From positions 42,793 to 106,792 of the forward strand of contig QANU01057171.1 of assembly GCA_003254905.1 (NCBI GenBank): a DNA stretch of 64,000 nt, in the 5' to 3' direction. The translations under genes and the position numbers were made by a program. This stretch comes from Nissolia schottii. Lineage: Eukaryota > Streptophyta > Magnoliopsida > Fabales > Fabaceae. Position 1 is the stretch's first letter. Each line of letters starts with the position of its first letter. A model generated the notes under the pieces. The model did no database searches, had not been told where the DNA came from, and saw nothing but the letters and a program-made list of their open reading frames with translations. Shown piece after piece: positions 10,131 through 20,760 of the stretch.

Positions 10131-11681
10131 CAGATGGCTCATATGATGGTGCAGGAAGCAAAGTTGCTAGAAGAATTTCGTGATCTCAACTTGACTGTTG
10201 CGTGCCAACATAACCGGTTGACGTTGTATCCTCTACAGGTCAGTAGTGACTTCAAGCACAAAATAGTAGAAGCTCAGGAGAATTGCCAGGAGGATACTTG
10301 GTGTAAGTTCCGCAAAGCTGTTGAAGAGGGTAAGATTAAGGAAGCGATGATAGGCACCGATGGGATTTTGAGGTTTGACGGGTGCATTTGTGTGCCTAAG
10401 GAAGGCAGTTTAAGCGAGGATATCTTGAAAGAGGCCCACAAGAGTCATTTCACGATGCACCCAAGTACCACCAAGATGTACCATGATCTTAAGCAGATGT
10501 TTTGGTGGCCAAGATTGAAAAGGGATGTCAAGGACTGGGTACAGAAGTGCTTGGTTTGCCAGAAAGTGAAGATCGAGCACCAGAAACCGCCAGCGTTGCT
10601 GAATCCTCCAGAGGTTCCAGAATAGAAGTGGGAAGCCATAGCAATGGATTTTGTCTCAGGGTTACCGCGTACTTGATCAAGAGTAGACGCCATTTGGGTA
10701 ATTGTGGACAGATTGACTAAGTCTGCTCACTTTATTCCGATCAGGATGACGTACCCGCTAGAGAAGCTTGTACAGCTATATGTTAGGGAAGTGGTAAGGT
10801 TACATGGAGTACCATCTTCCATCATTTCAGACAGAGATCCCAGATTTACTTCCAGATTCTGGACTGCTTTTCAGAAGGCGTATGGGTCGCAGTTGCACTT
10901 GAGTTTAGCATATCACCCTCAGTCTGATGGCCAGTCCGAGCGTACCATTCAGACCTTGGAAGATATGCTAAGAGCCTGTGCGCTAGACACGCCGGGAAAT
11001 TGGGAGGAAATATTACCGTTTGTGGAGTTTGCCTACAATAACAACTATCAAGCTAGCATTGGTATGGCTCCATTCGAAGCATTATATGGCAGGAAGTGTC
11101 AGTCGCCATTATGCTGGAATGACAGCCGGCAGTATCGCTGTCTAAGCCCTGAGGAAACCCGAGAGACAGAAGAATTGATGAAGCTGTTGCGCAAGAGAGT
11201 GTTCACGGCGCAAAGCCGACAGAAGAGCTATGCAGATAATCGGAGGAGACCGCTCGAGTTCCAAGAGGGAGATCATGTCTTCCTAAAGGTTACTCCGGCG
11301 ATAGGTATTGGAAGGTCTTTGAAGATCAGGAAGCTAAATCCCCGATTTATTGGACCTTTCCAGATCCTAGACCGGATTGGGCCGGTAGCGTACCAGATAG
11401 CTCTTCCGCCAAACCTAGCCAATATCCATGATGTCTTTCATGTCTCTCAGTTACGTAAGTACTATGCATCCCCCGATCATGTGCTTCAACCAGAACAAAT
11501 ACAGTTGAGAAAATATTTATCCCTACCGCTCACGCCGCAAAGGATCATTGATCACAAGATTCGCCAGACAAGGAACAAGGAGATTCTTATGGTACGAGTG
11601 GTATGGACGAACGAGGAATTAGAAGAATAGACATGGGAGTTAGAAGCGGATATGAAGAAAGCCTATCCGGAGTTATTTTGA
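10131..11681 (+). pseudogene. T1 pol: integrase and chromodomain-like tail
   Basis: The zinc-binding HHCC region is near 10430-10565 (ends CLVCQK). The integrase core follows with [23 protein letters not shown] and [14 protein letters not shown] carrying the D, D, E pattern. The GPFQIL and [12 protein letters not shown] motifs follow. The tail after about 11520 ([15 protein letters not shown] ... ELEADMKKAYPELF) resembles the C-terminus of chromovirus integrases. Stops at 10623 (TGG to TAG), about 10674 (TGA) and 11628 break it. The true end is TGA at 11679. Confidence 0.9.
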
Positions 11682-11730
11682 GAGGTATGGACTTATCCTT
11701 ATCTTTCAATTTCGAGGATGAAATTTTTCG

Positions 11731-11742
11731 AAGGGGGTGGAA
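11731..11742 (+). other. T1 polypurine tract
   Basis: AAGGGGGTGGAA abuts the 3' LTR start (tgtaacag at 11743). The preceding TTCGAGGATGAAATTTTTCG is shared with E and G upstream of their tracts. It primes plus-strand DNA synthesis. Confidence 0.9.
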
Positions 11743-12227
11743 TGTAACAGCCCTACTTTTTCCCTTCACCAAGACTCCGCATAATAAATAATTAAGACTA
11801 TATTAATAAGGAAAAGATAAGATAAAAATGAAATAAAAATCAAGTATTAATTTTAATTTCTGTAATATTAGTTAAAAATAATAAGTTTGCAATCTCGTGG
11901 CGTCCGGTGACGTTCGGGTCGATATTAGGTTATTCTTAGAATTTAATCACGACTCACAGGATTCTGTAAAATACACTAATATGAAAATAAATTCGAGAAT
12001 ATCTCAACAAAAGATTTAAATATTAATAAGAAAAATTAATAGGTCATAACGGTATGTCCGAAATATTTTTAGGACTTTCGAACATAAATAGTTAGTGAGC
12101 AAACACGACCGAAAACACACAGAGATAAGTAAAGCACATGGATGGCCAAAGGCCCAAAACCACCCACGGCCAGCCCTCACCCACGAGACCACACACACAC
12201 TTTCTTCTATTTGTCTTCCTAAGTTTC
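11743..12227 (+). mobile_element. T1 3' LTR, left part
   Basis: This matches the 5' LTR from 988 onward. It is cut after gtttc (12223-12227) by insertion of S and resumes at 26003. Confidence 0.93.
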
Positions 12228-14054
12228 TGACGCTCACCAAAACGTCGTTAGATTTCAGTGCGCGATCAAATAATCATTTATAAACCAAGAAAACCCCAAA
12301 AACGTAGTAAAGCGGGTTAACCTAGGTCGTTTCCCAAAGAATCAATTTAGAACGAAAACAATAGTTAAGTAAATCGGGGGGTTTTGTTTGATGAATTTAA
12401 AAGCGGTTAAAACGCAATGATAAAAGCAATATTCTGCACACGGCATTACTAGATCAAGGATTAATTCTCATCGGTCCTAATTAATTATTCATGAAAGGAG
12501 ATGGTGTTTATTAGTTGAAATCAACTAATATGCAATTTACTTAAGAAACTACGATCGTCAATCCCTTAAGCATGTGTTAATACATGTATTAAAACCAAGA
12601 TCTCAACATTAAGACCCATATTATTTAAGCACCAATTGCACAACCTAATCAAATCTGATTAGTTCTCCAAAAGTTCCTTAACCATAGTTTAATAAATCAT
12701 ACAATCGTCAAGATTCATTAACTTAGATTAACCTTAACTAATAACATGCAATCACTATATCATTAATCAAGGGTGGAACAATTCATGCATAATCATTAAA
12801 CGCAAGACCTCAAATTAATCTTTAATCTAGCGTTACCGCATGCAAGATGTAACATCCCGAATTTTCTTAGAAAAATAATCATACACATACTTATTAAATT
12901 AATTTTCTAATCCTGCTTAGAGAATTAAAATGAGAAATTATCAAGTAGAATATTCCTAGGAAGTAAGATGTGTCGCGATACGAAGTCCGGCCGACAACCG
13001 AACGGCCGCTGTTCGTCGATAGAATTTTCTAACGTGAAAAGGGTGGTTGTGAAAATACTCTTCCGGAGAAAAATTCACAAACATCCTTAAATATTAATAC
13101 TCTTAAGTAGGGGAGGATTAGAGGATCGCGACGGTATAAACGGAATATTTTTCGGACGACCGTGCGCGACGTACCGACACTGCGAGCGATAAAACACGAG
13201 CGAACCGGAGCTGGGAAAAATAAAATTTCAGCAGCTGCAAGGAGAAGGGCTGCACGGTTTTTGAAGAGATTTTTGGGACAAAAATCATCCATTAAATCAT
13301 GCTTCCACATTTTCCCATCACCATGCTTTCTTACACTTCAAAGCCTAATCACATCATGCACCATACCTATGCCCATACCTCCCACTATTCACCACATTTA
13401 TTAAACCCAAAAACCAAGTAATCTCCCTCACCATCAGCCCTCAAAACCGAGAGCTCTCCCCAAAGCCCCAAGGGACATTTGCTTTTCTCACATTCTTCAA
13501 ACACACCACCAAACCTTCAAGAGTTCAAGCACATTTCCTTCTCCTTCCTCTTCCCACAAAACCGAAAATCACAGCCCTCAAGTCTCTTCATCTTAGTTTC
13601 ATTTTCTTACACCCACTACCAAGAGGAACAACATCATCCTCTTCATTGTGCAAGGTTCTCACCTTGAAGAAAGGAAGCTCAAGCTTTGGGAGGCAACAAG
13701 GCTTGTGGACTTCACTTCAAACTTCACCACCACCACCACCAAGCATTCTACAGGTGGGTAATATCATCATCCTTGTCTATGGGATGTTTATTGCATGTTT
13801 ATATGTGTGTGTTTTGAGTAAGAAAATTTTAGAAATGTTATGAGGATAAATATTGTTGTTGTATGCTGGATACATTCACGCTGTTTCATGAATCTTGAAC
13901 GTCCATGTTGTTGCTCGGGTACTGTTGGAATATGTGGTATGAACTTGGGATGAATGTAAGGGAATGAGAGAAAATAAGCCAGGAGGTAAGCGCCGAGTGA
14001 TCCGCGGATAGGGTCTGAGAGGAGTCTAGAGAGTTGAAGAGCGGGCGTCAGTAG

Positions 14055-14690
14055 TGGCGCTGGATGGGTTCCGCGGAGGATCCCAGAGTACTGAGGGGTT
14101 ACGTGGAGAGTTGTTGAGCTGCACCAGGAATAGTGCTGAGTAGGGATCCGTGGAGGATCCTAGAGTACTGAGTGGTCCCTGGGGAGTTGACCGAGCGAGC
14201 ACTAGTAGTGGTGATGGAGTAGGGTTCCGCGGAGGGGTCCTAGAGTGGCTAAGTGGACTCTTAGGTAGTTTTGAGTTGGGTTCCGCGGAGGATCCCCAAG
14301 AGTTGAGGAGGTTACATGGAGTTGCTGAGTGTGCACCAGAAATGGTGTTGAGAGAGTTCCGCGGAGGATCCCTGGAGAGCTGAGAGGATCACGTGAAGAG
14401 TGTTGAGTGGGCACCAGGAATGGTGTTGAGTAGGTTCCGCGGAGGTTCCCCGGAGTGATGAGTGACTCCCTAGAGAGTAGACCGAGTGAGTACCAGTAGT
14501 GGCGACCGTTGGGGTTCCGCGGAGGTACCCTAGAGCAGCTGAGCGGGTTCCTGTAGTTCTGGTTAGTGTCACCAGCGGTGCCAAGCGGGTTCCACAGAGA
14601 TCCCCTGATGCTGAGAGATCCCATAGAGTAACCTAGTGGGTTCCGCGGAGGTCCCCTGACGCTGAGAGTGGTTTCTGAAGAAGGGTTTCC
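14055..14690. repeat. TTCCGCGGA word repeats in C
   Basis: About ten GGTTCCGCGGAGG units, each followed by a GATCC or TCCC end, alternate with GTGGCACC/CACCAGnAnTGG-type spacers in a loose repeat of roughly 55-65 bases. The core TTCCGCGGAA is palindromic. The same word fills the reverse LTR C' at about 31800-33110. Confidence 0.8.
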
Positions 14691-15487
14691 GAGGTCCACC
14701 ATATCCCAACAAGTACTAGCACGAAGAAGTCTATGCAGTGAGTTTATAATGGCATGTGTTTTTACTATGAGCCACCGAAAGGTGCAGTGAACAAGTCTAT
14801 GAATATCTAGTTGTGCATGCATCATGAGGATAGACTACTAGAGACTATGCTATGCCCAAGATTAATGAATGAAGATAACGATGAACGTAAGAACCAGAAC
14901 AATACAGAAAGATAAAGTGCACATGATAATGAGATATGATGAATGAGAAGACGCTAACCCGGGTGAGCCAGTATGCGTAAGAGAAAGAAAGTATATGGTA
15001 CCAGATACTTAAGTTGTTAAAGTTCATGCATAGTGCACAAGAGCAGGCTCATAAGGAAAGCAGACATTGTGTACGTCACCATGCTCATAAGGAACGCATG
15101 GGGCTCGATCACGTCACCAGGCTCATAAGGAACGCATGGGACACGATCACCTTGCATACATACCTATGTGATTAAAGTGTCGTTATGCCTCGACCATGTC
15201 ACCATGCTCATAAGGAACGCATGGGGCAAGGTCACCGGGCATACAGATATGAGTAGGAGTGTCAGAACGGTCGAGGATAGAAAGCACGAGAACTTAGTAA
15301 GAAAGATTAGTTCCCTGTCACCTAGTAACTAGATAAAGCTGCCCAGAAACTTAGGCAAGAAATAACTGGTAGAATGTCTAGATGCATGAACACTAGAGAT
15401 CTCCTGGACGGCCGGAGCATAATTGAGTAACCAGAGCCCTAGTCATAGTTCACCACTGAGAACCACTGTTCTCACCCCCACTCACTT

Positions 15488-15553
15488 ATGGCTTCAGGCG
15501 AGATAGATGACGTTCCCGCCGAGGAAGAGGCGGATCTTGCGCAGCAGATTTAG
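15488..15553 (+). CDS. LTR short acidic ORF (C)
   Basis: This 21-codon frame starts MASGEIDDVPAEEEADLA. The start context is TTATGGCTTCAGG, as in other LTRs, 13 bases after hairpin 2 (15457-15474). The longer ORF starting at 15507 overlaps it in the +1 frame. Confidence 0.45.
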   Translation: MASGEIDDVPAEEEADLAQQI

Positions 15554-16037
15554 GACTGTAGACCCTGAGACAAGGGAGGAGGTAGAGCTTTGGTCAGTGC
15601 TAGTAGTGAATCGCCCCACGCCTCGTCGAGTCGCGCCACCGGTACTTCCCGAGCCAGAGACTTCTGCCAACAGCGAGCCCATTCCGTACAAGAAAGACGT
15701 GGAGGTTGACCCAGTCTCTGTGAGATTGCGACCGCCCAAGGCTTACCAGCAGACGGCACGGATGAGGACGGCCAGAGACTATCGCCGTCAGTTCGCACCT
15801 CGCACCCCCAGCCACGAGGCAGGTCCATCCTACAGCCCTTGTGACCCGCCAGATGTTCTAGTGCCTTCCTCACCCGAGGAGGAGTATCCTCTGGTAGCCA
15901 TGGAGGAGGATGACAAGGAGGACGAGCCAGAGCCGGTGTACGAGCCAGAGGGGTCAGGGCCAGAGGAGGAGGATCCAGAGGAGGACCCCGAGGAAGATCC
16001 AGAGGAGGAGTTCAGCGAGGACGAGCCCGAGACCTGA
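15507..16037 (+). CDS. LTR-encoded ORF of unknown function (176 codons, C copy)
   Basis: This intact ORF starts ATGACG at 15507 and ends with TGA. I do not recognise the protein. The N-terminal third is basic (MTFPPRKRRILRSRFRT). Then comes a block TVDPETREEVELWSVLVV, a proline-rich middle with DPVSVRLRPPK, a basic stretch, and an acidic tail with repeated EEDPEED. Homologous frames lie at the same LTR position at 40600-41049 and, on the minus strand, at 30440-30958. No membrane segment or signal peptide is apparent. Because it sits inside an LTR it would be present twice per element. It might be translated from leader RNA, but that is not shown. Confidence 0.55.
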   Translation: MTFPPRKRRILRSRFRTVDPETREEVELWSVLVVNRPTPRRVAPPVLPEPETSANSEPIPYKKDVEVDPVSVRLRPPKAYQQTARMRTARDYRRQFAPRTPSHEAGPSYSPCDPPDVLVPSSPEEEYPLVAMEEDDKEDEPEPVYEPEGSGPEEEDPEEDPEEDPEEEFSEDEPET

Positions 16038-16860
16038 CCAGCACTATATCCAGACCCTGTTATCAGACGTCACCTTTTTGCTAGTAGCATTAGCTTGATG
16101 TATATTTTTGCTACATTTTATTTTGTAGTACGGGCTAGGATATGTACAACCCTTTTTATGTATTAGTTCAACATTTATGATATGTACCTATAACTAATTG
16201 ACATGTATGACATTGACTGTTGGACCCTCTTGGTGCTGTTTACTTTACTGTTCATGTATGTACAGGTATGACAGATGACGCATGCCTTTATCTGTGATAC
16301 GATTATACGGGACTCACAATAGTCCACACGCATGGCTTTAGTTTGACGTATAATAATATTTTATGTTTGAGAAAAAGAAAAAAAAAATGGGTCCTTATTT
16401 TCAGTCAACTTAATTATTTTCCGAATTAAAGTAGGGACTATCAGTACTCCCACACAGCAGATAACAACCTAGCGGACGCAAATTATGACTTAAGCATAAG
16501 TTGCTAAACTAGGGTGTGACACAAGATATTAAGAAACTACTCCTCCATGGTTGGAGGATTAAAACTCATAACAAGTAAAGAGAAAGCAAGAGTAAATAAA
16601 GAGAATGAAAGAGTAAATGGCAATGGAAAGAGTAAATGAAAATGGAAGATTAGAACAATAGAACCTGGATTAAATTCGGCAGAGCTTCGCTTACAGTTGT
16701 TGAAAGGAAAAGACTTCTAACAAAGCACTTACTAACATAAACCTAAAGTGCTTAAAAGAGAAATGTAAAAAGTGGAGAAATATGGAAGGAAAAAGAAGAG
16801 TTTTCGGTCTAGGAGACCTTGGGGGGGAGGAAGGAAGAGATACTCCAAAATGAATGCCTT

Positions 16861-16879
16861 GGCCTCCTATTTATAGGCC
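16861..16879 (-). promoter_or_regulatory. Probable TATA box, S 3' LTR
   Basis: On the minus strand the site reads CCTATAAATAGG inside a longer inverted repeat (GGCC...GGCC). This is a good plant TATA box and marks where the S transcript would start. The other LTR has the same site at 25399-25417. Confidence 0.65.
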
Positions 16880-16889
16880 AAGGTTCGAC

Positions 16890-17175
16890 AGGATCGCTCA
16901 GCGGTTTGTATATATCGCTGAGCGATTTGGTCAACTACAGCGGCTTACGTGGCTTCATTAAATGCTCCAGCCAGCTTTTGCAGGGCGGCGCCATAATCTG
17001 AGCTAGCTCCAGGCTGGCGCATTAAATGCGCCGGTGCAAGTTGGTACTTTCGCTGAGCGAAAAGAGGTTCACCGCTGAGCTCTAAGGTCAATATCGCTGA
17101 GCGGTAGCTTCTTATGCGCTGAGCACTGGTTGCTGTTTTCGCTGAGCGCTACTTGTTTATCCGCTGAGCAATGTT
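16890..17175. repeat. CGCTGAGCG word cluster in S 3' LTR
   Basis: Around eight CGCTGAGCG/CGCTCAGCG words or near matches lie just outside the TATA box, that is, upstream on the plus strand and downstream in the S transcript. This is the same word found in the unrelated gypsy LTRs T1, D, E and G. Confidence 0.85.
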
Positions 17176-17465
17176 GCTTAAATTCGCCATCTTGCTTCTT
17201 TTCCTCTTTTTTCCTTGGTCACCTCTTCTCTTTACATCTTCAATAACCTTCTTGAATCTTCATTTCCTGAAATCCAAAATAGAAAACTCCAAAAGAAATA
17301 TCAAATTCTAAGAGTAAAATAATGCCTAATCTTACCATTTTTCTTAATTTCTCTCAAAAGAGGACAATATGTAAAAACATATTGATTAAGTGTTAAACAC
17401 ACACATTTAAGTATGCATTTGTTCATTTACGAGGTAGTAAAACAGGGTGCAATATGCACTTATCA

Positions 17466-17480
17466 AACTACCCCATACTT
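17466..17480 (-). other. S polypurine tract region
   Basis: On the minus strand the sequence next to the 3' LTR reads AAGTATGGGGTAGTT. It is purine-rich and placed as expected for a polypurine tract. Confidence 0.6.
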
Positions 17481-18982
17481 GAACAATTGCATGTCCTCAT
17501 GCAAGAAACTTAAGAACTTAAGCAAATTCAAAGTGAAAACAAAAACAAAATATTTTTGGTGCGGCAACACTATTTACATCCCCCTACAAAGCCGCGAATC
17601 TCAGGGAGGCGCTTAAGCCGACTCACTAATTATCAAACAACCGTGCAAAATACATGACAATTCAAAAATTAGAATGCATTTAGACAAGAGATGATATCAT
17701 TGTGCTTTAAAACTAGTTTCCTGGGCATATCAATCATGAACAAAGAATAAGTCAAGGCATGTTAAAATCAATTGAGCCTCACAAGTTAATGTGTCACTCG
17801 TCACTCAAAGTGTATAGGTTTATTCAATGATCTCTTAAACACTGCACTAGAGTCGCCTCCATAGGCTTGACTTTCTTCTAAGCATCATGGATCACCAAAT
17901 ATATATAACATGCATCAAGAGGTCTTTTTAGAGGTTGTAATGGGGCCAAGGTCAAGGTGGGATAGCATATGGCCAGTAGGTTAAAGCTTAAGACTTAGTA
18001 GAATTCATGGCATATGTGCTTGAACAACGGTGCAAGGACCTTGATTTCCATTAGCTTTTCTTGACACTGCTTACTCATAGCTTAGGGGAGCATTTTTGTT
18101 GGTGCACCTAATTGGTTGTTTTTGCAAAAAATTGCACCATTTTTTTTTTGGAGTTTTTTTTTATTTTTTATTTTTTAATTTTTTTTAATTTTTTTTGTGT
18201 GGGTATTTTACAACCAATAGGAGTAACTGTAGTTGCTCTCCCCCCTACTTGAATGTTACATGGCCTCATGTAACCCCACACTTATTGTTTAGCACATATG
18301 AACAGATGGACCACAATTCTCCTAAGCCCTAAAGCTAGGCGTATCATGGTTTTTCTTGGTTTAATGGCTCGTAATGGGCTAATTATACAATAAAAGGGTT
18401 CAAGGCTCAAAGGGGCTATCAAGGGTCAAATGTTCAATGTAGGCTCATATAGATATGTAAGCTAAATGCACAAGAAATGCCTCAACCATATCACATGTCA
18501 TATACAAAGATAAAATGTAATGCAAAGAATCAGGCAAGTTCTGCACTTGAACACTAGTGAGTGTACACATAACAAAGAAAGGAATAGCATGTAAGGTTGC
18601 TATCCTATAAATGGCTCAAAAGCTTACCAGGTAATATCTTCAATTAATTAAAACATGCCAACATTTATAAAATGCTCAATCAATCATAATGCCACATTTA
18701 AACAAAATAACACACATTACACAAATCAATCATCTACTAGTCTAAATTATACCTAATTGATGAATTTTACAAGTAATGCACAGTTAAAACTCTTAACTTC
18801 CCCACCCCACACTTGAAGAATTGTACTAGCTTTGATGCACAAAATAGGGCAAGAAAGTAAAAGTAAAGATAAAGCAATTAAGTAAGAGAAAAGGAAAGAA
18901 AAGCTCACAAATGGTGGGTTGTCTCCCACCCAGCACTTTTGTTTAACGTCCTTAAGTTGGACATTGATAGCGGCTTTCTTGG
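17481..18982 (-). other. Non-coding stretch between S integrase and 3' LTR
   Basis: About 1.5 kb without a credible ORF. It includes a T-rich run at about 18138-18200. Env-carrying Athila elements have an env-like gene here. None can be read in any frame, so it was either lost or never present. Confidence 0.7.
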
Positions 18983-20180
18983 TCATAGGGTGGCAAGAAA
19001 TTGAACTTCCACTTCTTCCTGGAGACTTCCAGCAACGTCATGGTACGGTTTGAGGCGGTGTCCATTGACTGCAAATGTACTGGCAGTCTTTGGATCTTTA
19101 AGTTCAATCTTACCGTACGGGTGTACCTTGGTAATCACATAGGGACCATCCCACCGAGATCGGAGCTTTCCAGGCATGAGTTTGTGCCTAGAATTGTAAA
19201 GCAACACCAATTGCCCTTCTTAAAAAGATTTACGTAGAATGTGCTTGTCATGGAACAACTTGGTTTTTTCCTTGTAGAGCCGGGAATTCTCATATGCGTC
19301 CAACCGGAGTTCTTCTAATTGTTGGAGTTGTAATTTCCGGTGGCTCCCAGCTTGCTCTAAATCCATGTTGCATTGTTTTACAGCCCAATATGCTCGGTGC
19401 TCCAATTCTACTGGTAGGTGGCAAGGCTTGCCAAATACCAGTCGAAATGGACTCATCCCAATGGGAGTCTTGTATGCGGTCCTATAGGCCCAAAGAGCAT
19501 CATCCAAATACAATGACCAGTCCTTCCTATTTGGTTTGACCATTTTCTCCAGGATTCCCTTGATCTCCCGGTTAGACACTTCTGCTTGCCCGTCAGTTTG
19601 GGGATGGTAGGGAGTGGATACCCTATGAACAACCCCGTATTTATGGAGCAAAGCTTCCATGCGCCGGTTACAAAAATGTGTTCCCTGGTCACTGACGATC
19701 GCTCTCGGCATTCCAAACCTGCAAAATATATTAGACCGGAAAAAAGACACAACTATTGCAGCATCGTTAGACCTGGTGGCAATTGCTTCTATCCACTTAG
19801 ATACATAATCAACAACCAAAAGGATACAAGTATCACTATGAGAAACAGGAAATGGGCCCATGAAATCAATCCCCCATACATAAAAAATTTCACAAAATAG
19901 CAATGGTTGTTGGGGCATTTCATTCCTCCAAGTAATGTTACCTGTTCTTTGACATTGTTCACATGATTTACAGAATTCATAGGCATCTTTGAACAATGAA
20001 GGCCAATAAAATCCTGAATCTAAAACTTTTCTGGTTGTTCATTGGGGTCCAAAGTGGCCACCACTTGCAAATGTATGACAGAATTTGAGAATGGACTCAA
20101 ACTCAGAGCTTGGAACACATAGTCTAATTACTTCGTCACTGCCAATTTTCCAAAGATAAGGATCCTCCCATATATAATAC
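18983..20180 (-). pseudogene. S pol: integrase
   Basis: Integrase inserts element DNA into the host genome. The zinc-binding start ([11 protein letters not shown]) is near 20060, with [12 protein letters not shown] near 19960. The core shows [22 protein letters not shown] and [10 protein letters not shown], giving D, D, E. The C-terminus includes GKLRSRWDGPYVI near 19150. Stops at 20039-20041 (TGA, from CGA) and 19220-19222 (TAA) break it. The frame otherwise ends at 18983. Confidence 0.9.
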
Positions 20181-20760
20181 TTAGCATCGCTCTTTAGCTT
20201 TGCTAATTGAGTTTTTGAAAAATGTGGGGGCCCTTTATTCGAAACCAAGTAATTTACGATGTCCACATACCAAGGTCTTTCAGATATCATTAATAATGAT
20301 TCATCGGGAAAGTCATCCCGGAGTGGAAATGAATCGGCTGAGATGTGCGTTAGGCGACTTAGATGGTCTGCTACTAGGTTTTCTGCTCCACTTTTATCTT
20401 TTATTTCTAAATCAAATTCTTGGAGTAGTAGCATCCATCTAATAAGCCTTGGCTTGGCCTCGGGTTTTTTCAGAAGGTACTTTAGAGCTGCGTGATCTGT
20501 GTACACCACTACTTTAGAACCAAGCAAATAAGCTCAGAATTTGTCAAGAGCAAACACTATAGCTAAAAGTTCCTTTTCTGTAGTGGTGTAGTTAGATTGT
20601 GCGGCATCCAAAGTCCTTGAGGCATAAGCTATTACATGAGGAAACTTACCAACCCTTTGGGAAAGCACAACACCTACCGCATGGTTTGATGCATCGCACA
20701 TTAATTCAAATGGCAAACCCCAATCCGGTGGTTGGATGATAGGAGTTGTCGTCAAGGCAT
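20181..20760 (-). pseudogene. S pol: RNase H
   Basis: RNase H has LPFELMCDASNHAVG (first Asp) near 20690, [41 protein letters not shown] and [11 protein letters not shown] near 20360. The stop at 20534-20536 is TGA, consistent with CGA changed by C-to-T. Confidence 0.88.

Larger units (their letters stand above)
12848..16521 (+). mobile_element. C: solo LTR carrying a long ORF
   Basis: C is 3674 bases, TGTAACATCC...GGTGTGACA, flanked by caaga (12843-12847, 16522-16526). There is no PBS or pol. It holds GTGGGTAAT (13754-13762), a TTCCGCGGA repeat field, the LTR core (about 15240-15420), hairpin 2 (15457-15474), a short acidic ORF and a 176-codon ORF. Frames at 13029-13310 and 14202-14825 on the minus strand look incidental. 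Confidence 0.93.
12228..17465 (-). mobile_element. S 3' LTR, interrupted by solo LTR C
   Basis: On the plus strand this runs from tgacgctcacc to gcacttatca. It matches 24430-26002 closely. The other copy reads straight through caagatattaag where this copy is opened by C, so the empty site is seen in the same window. Confidence 0.93.

Noticed and set aside
14202-14825. 207-codon minus-strand frame in C and long plus-strand frames at 31645-32932
   Set aside because: They run through the TTCCGCGGA repeats, which lack stops in several frames. The residues simply repeat.
19294-19900. Plus-strand frames across the S integrase region
   Set aside because: They are shadows of the minus-strand integrase, which has clear D, D, E motifs.
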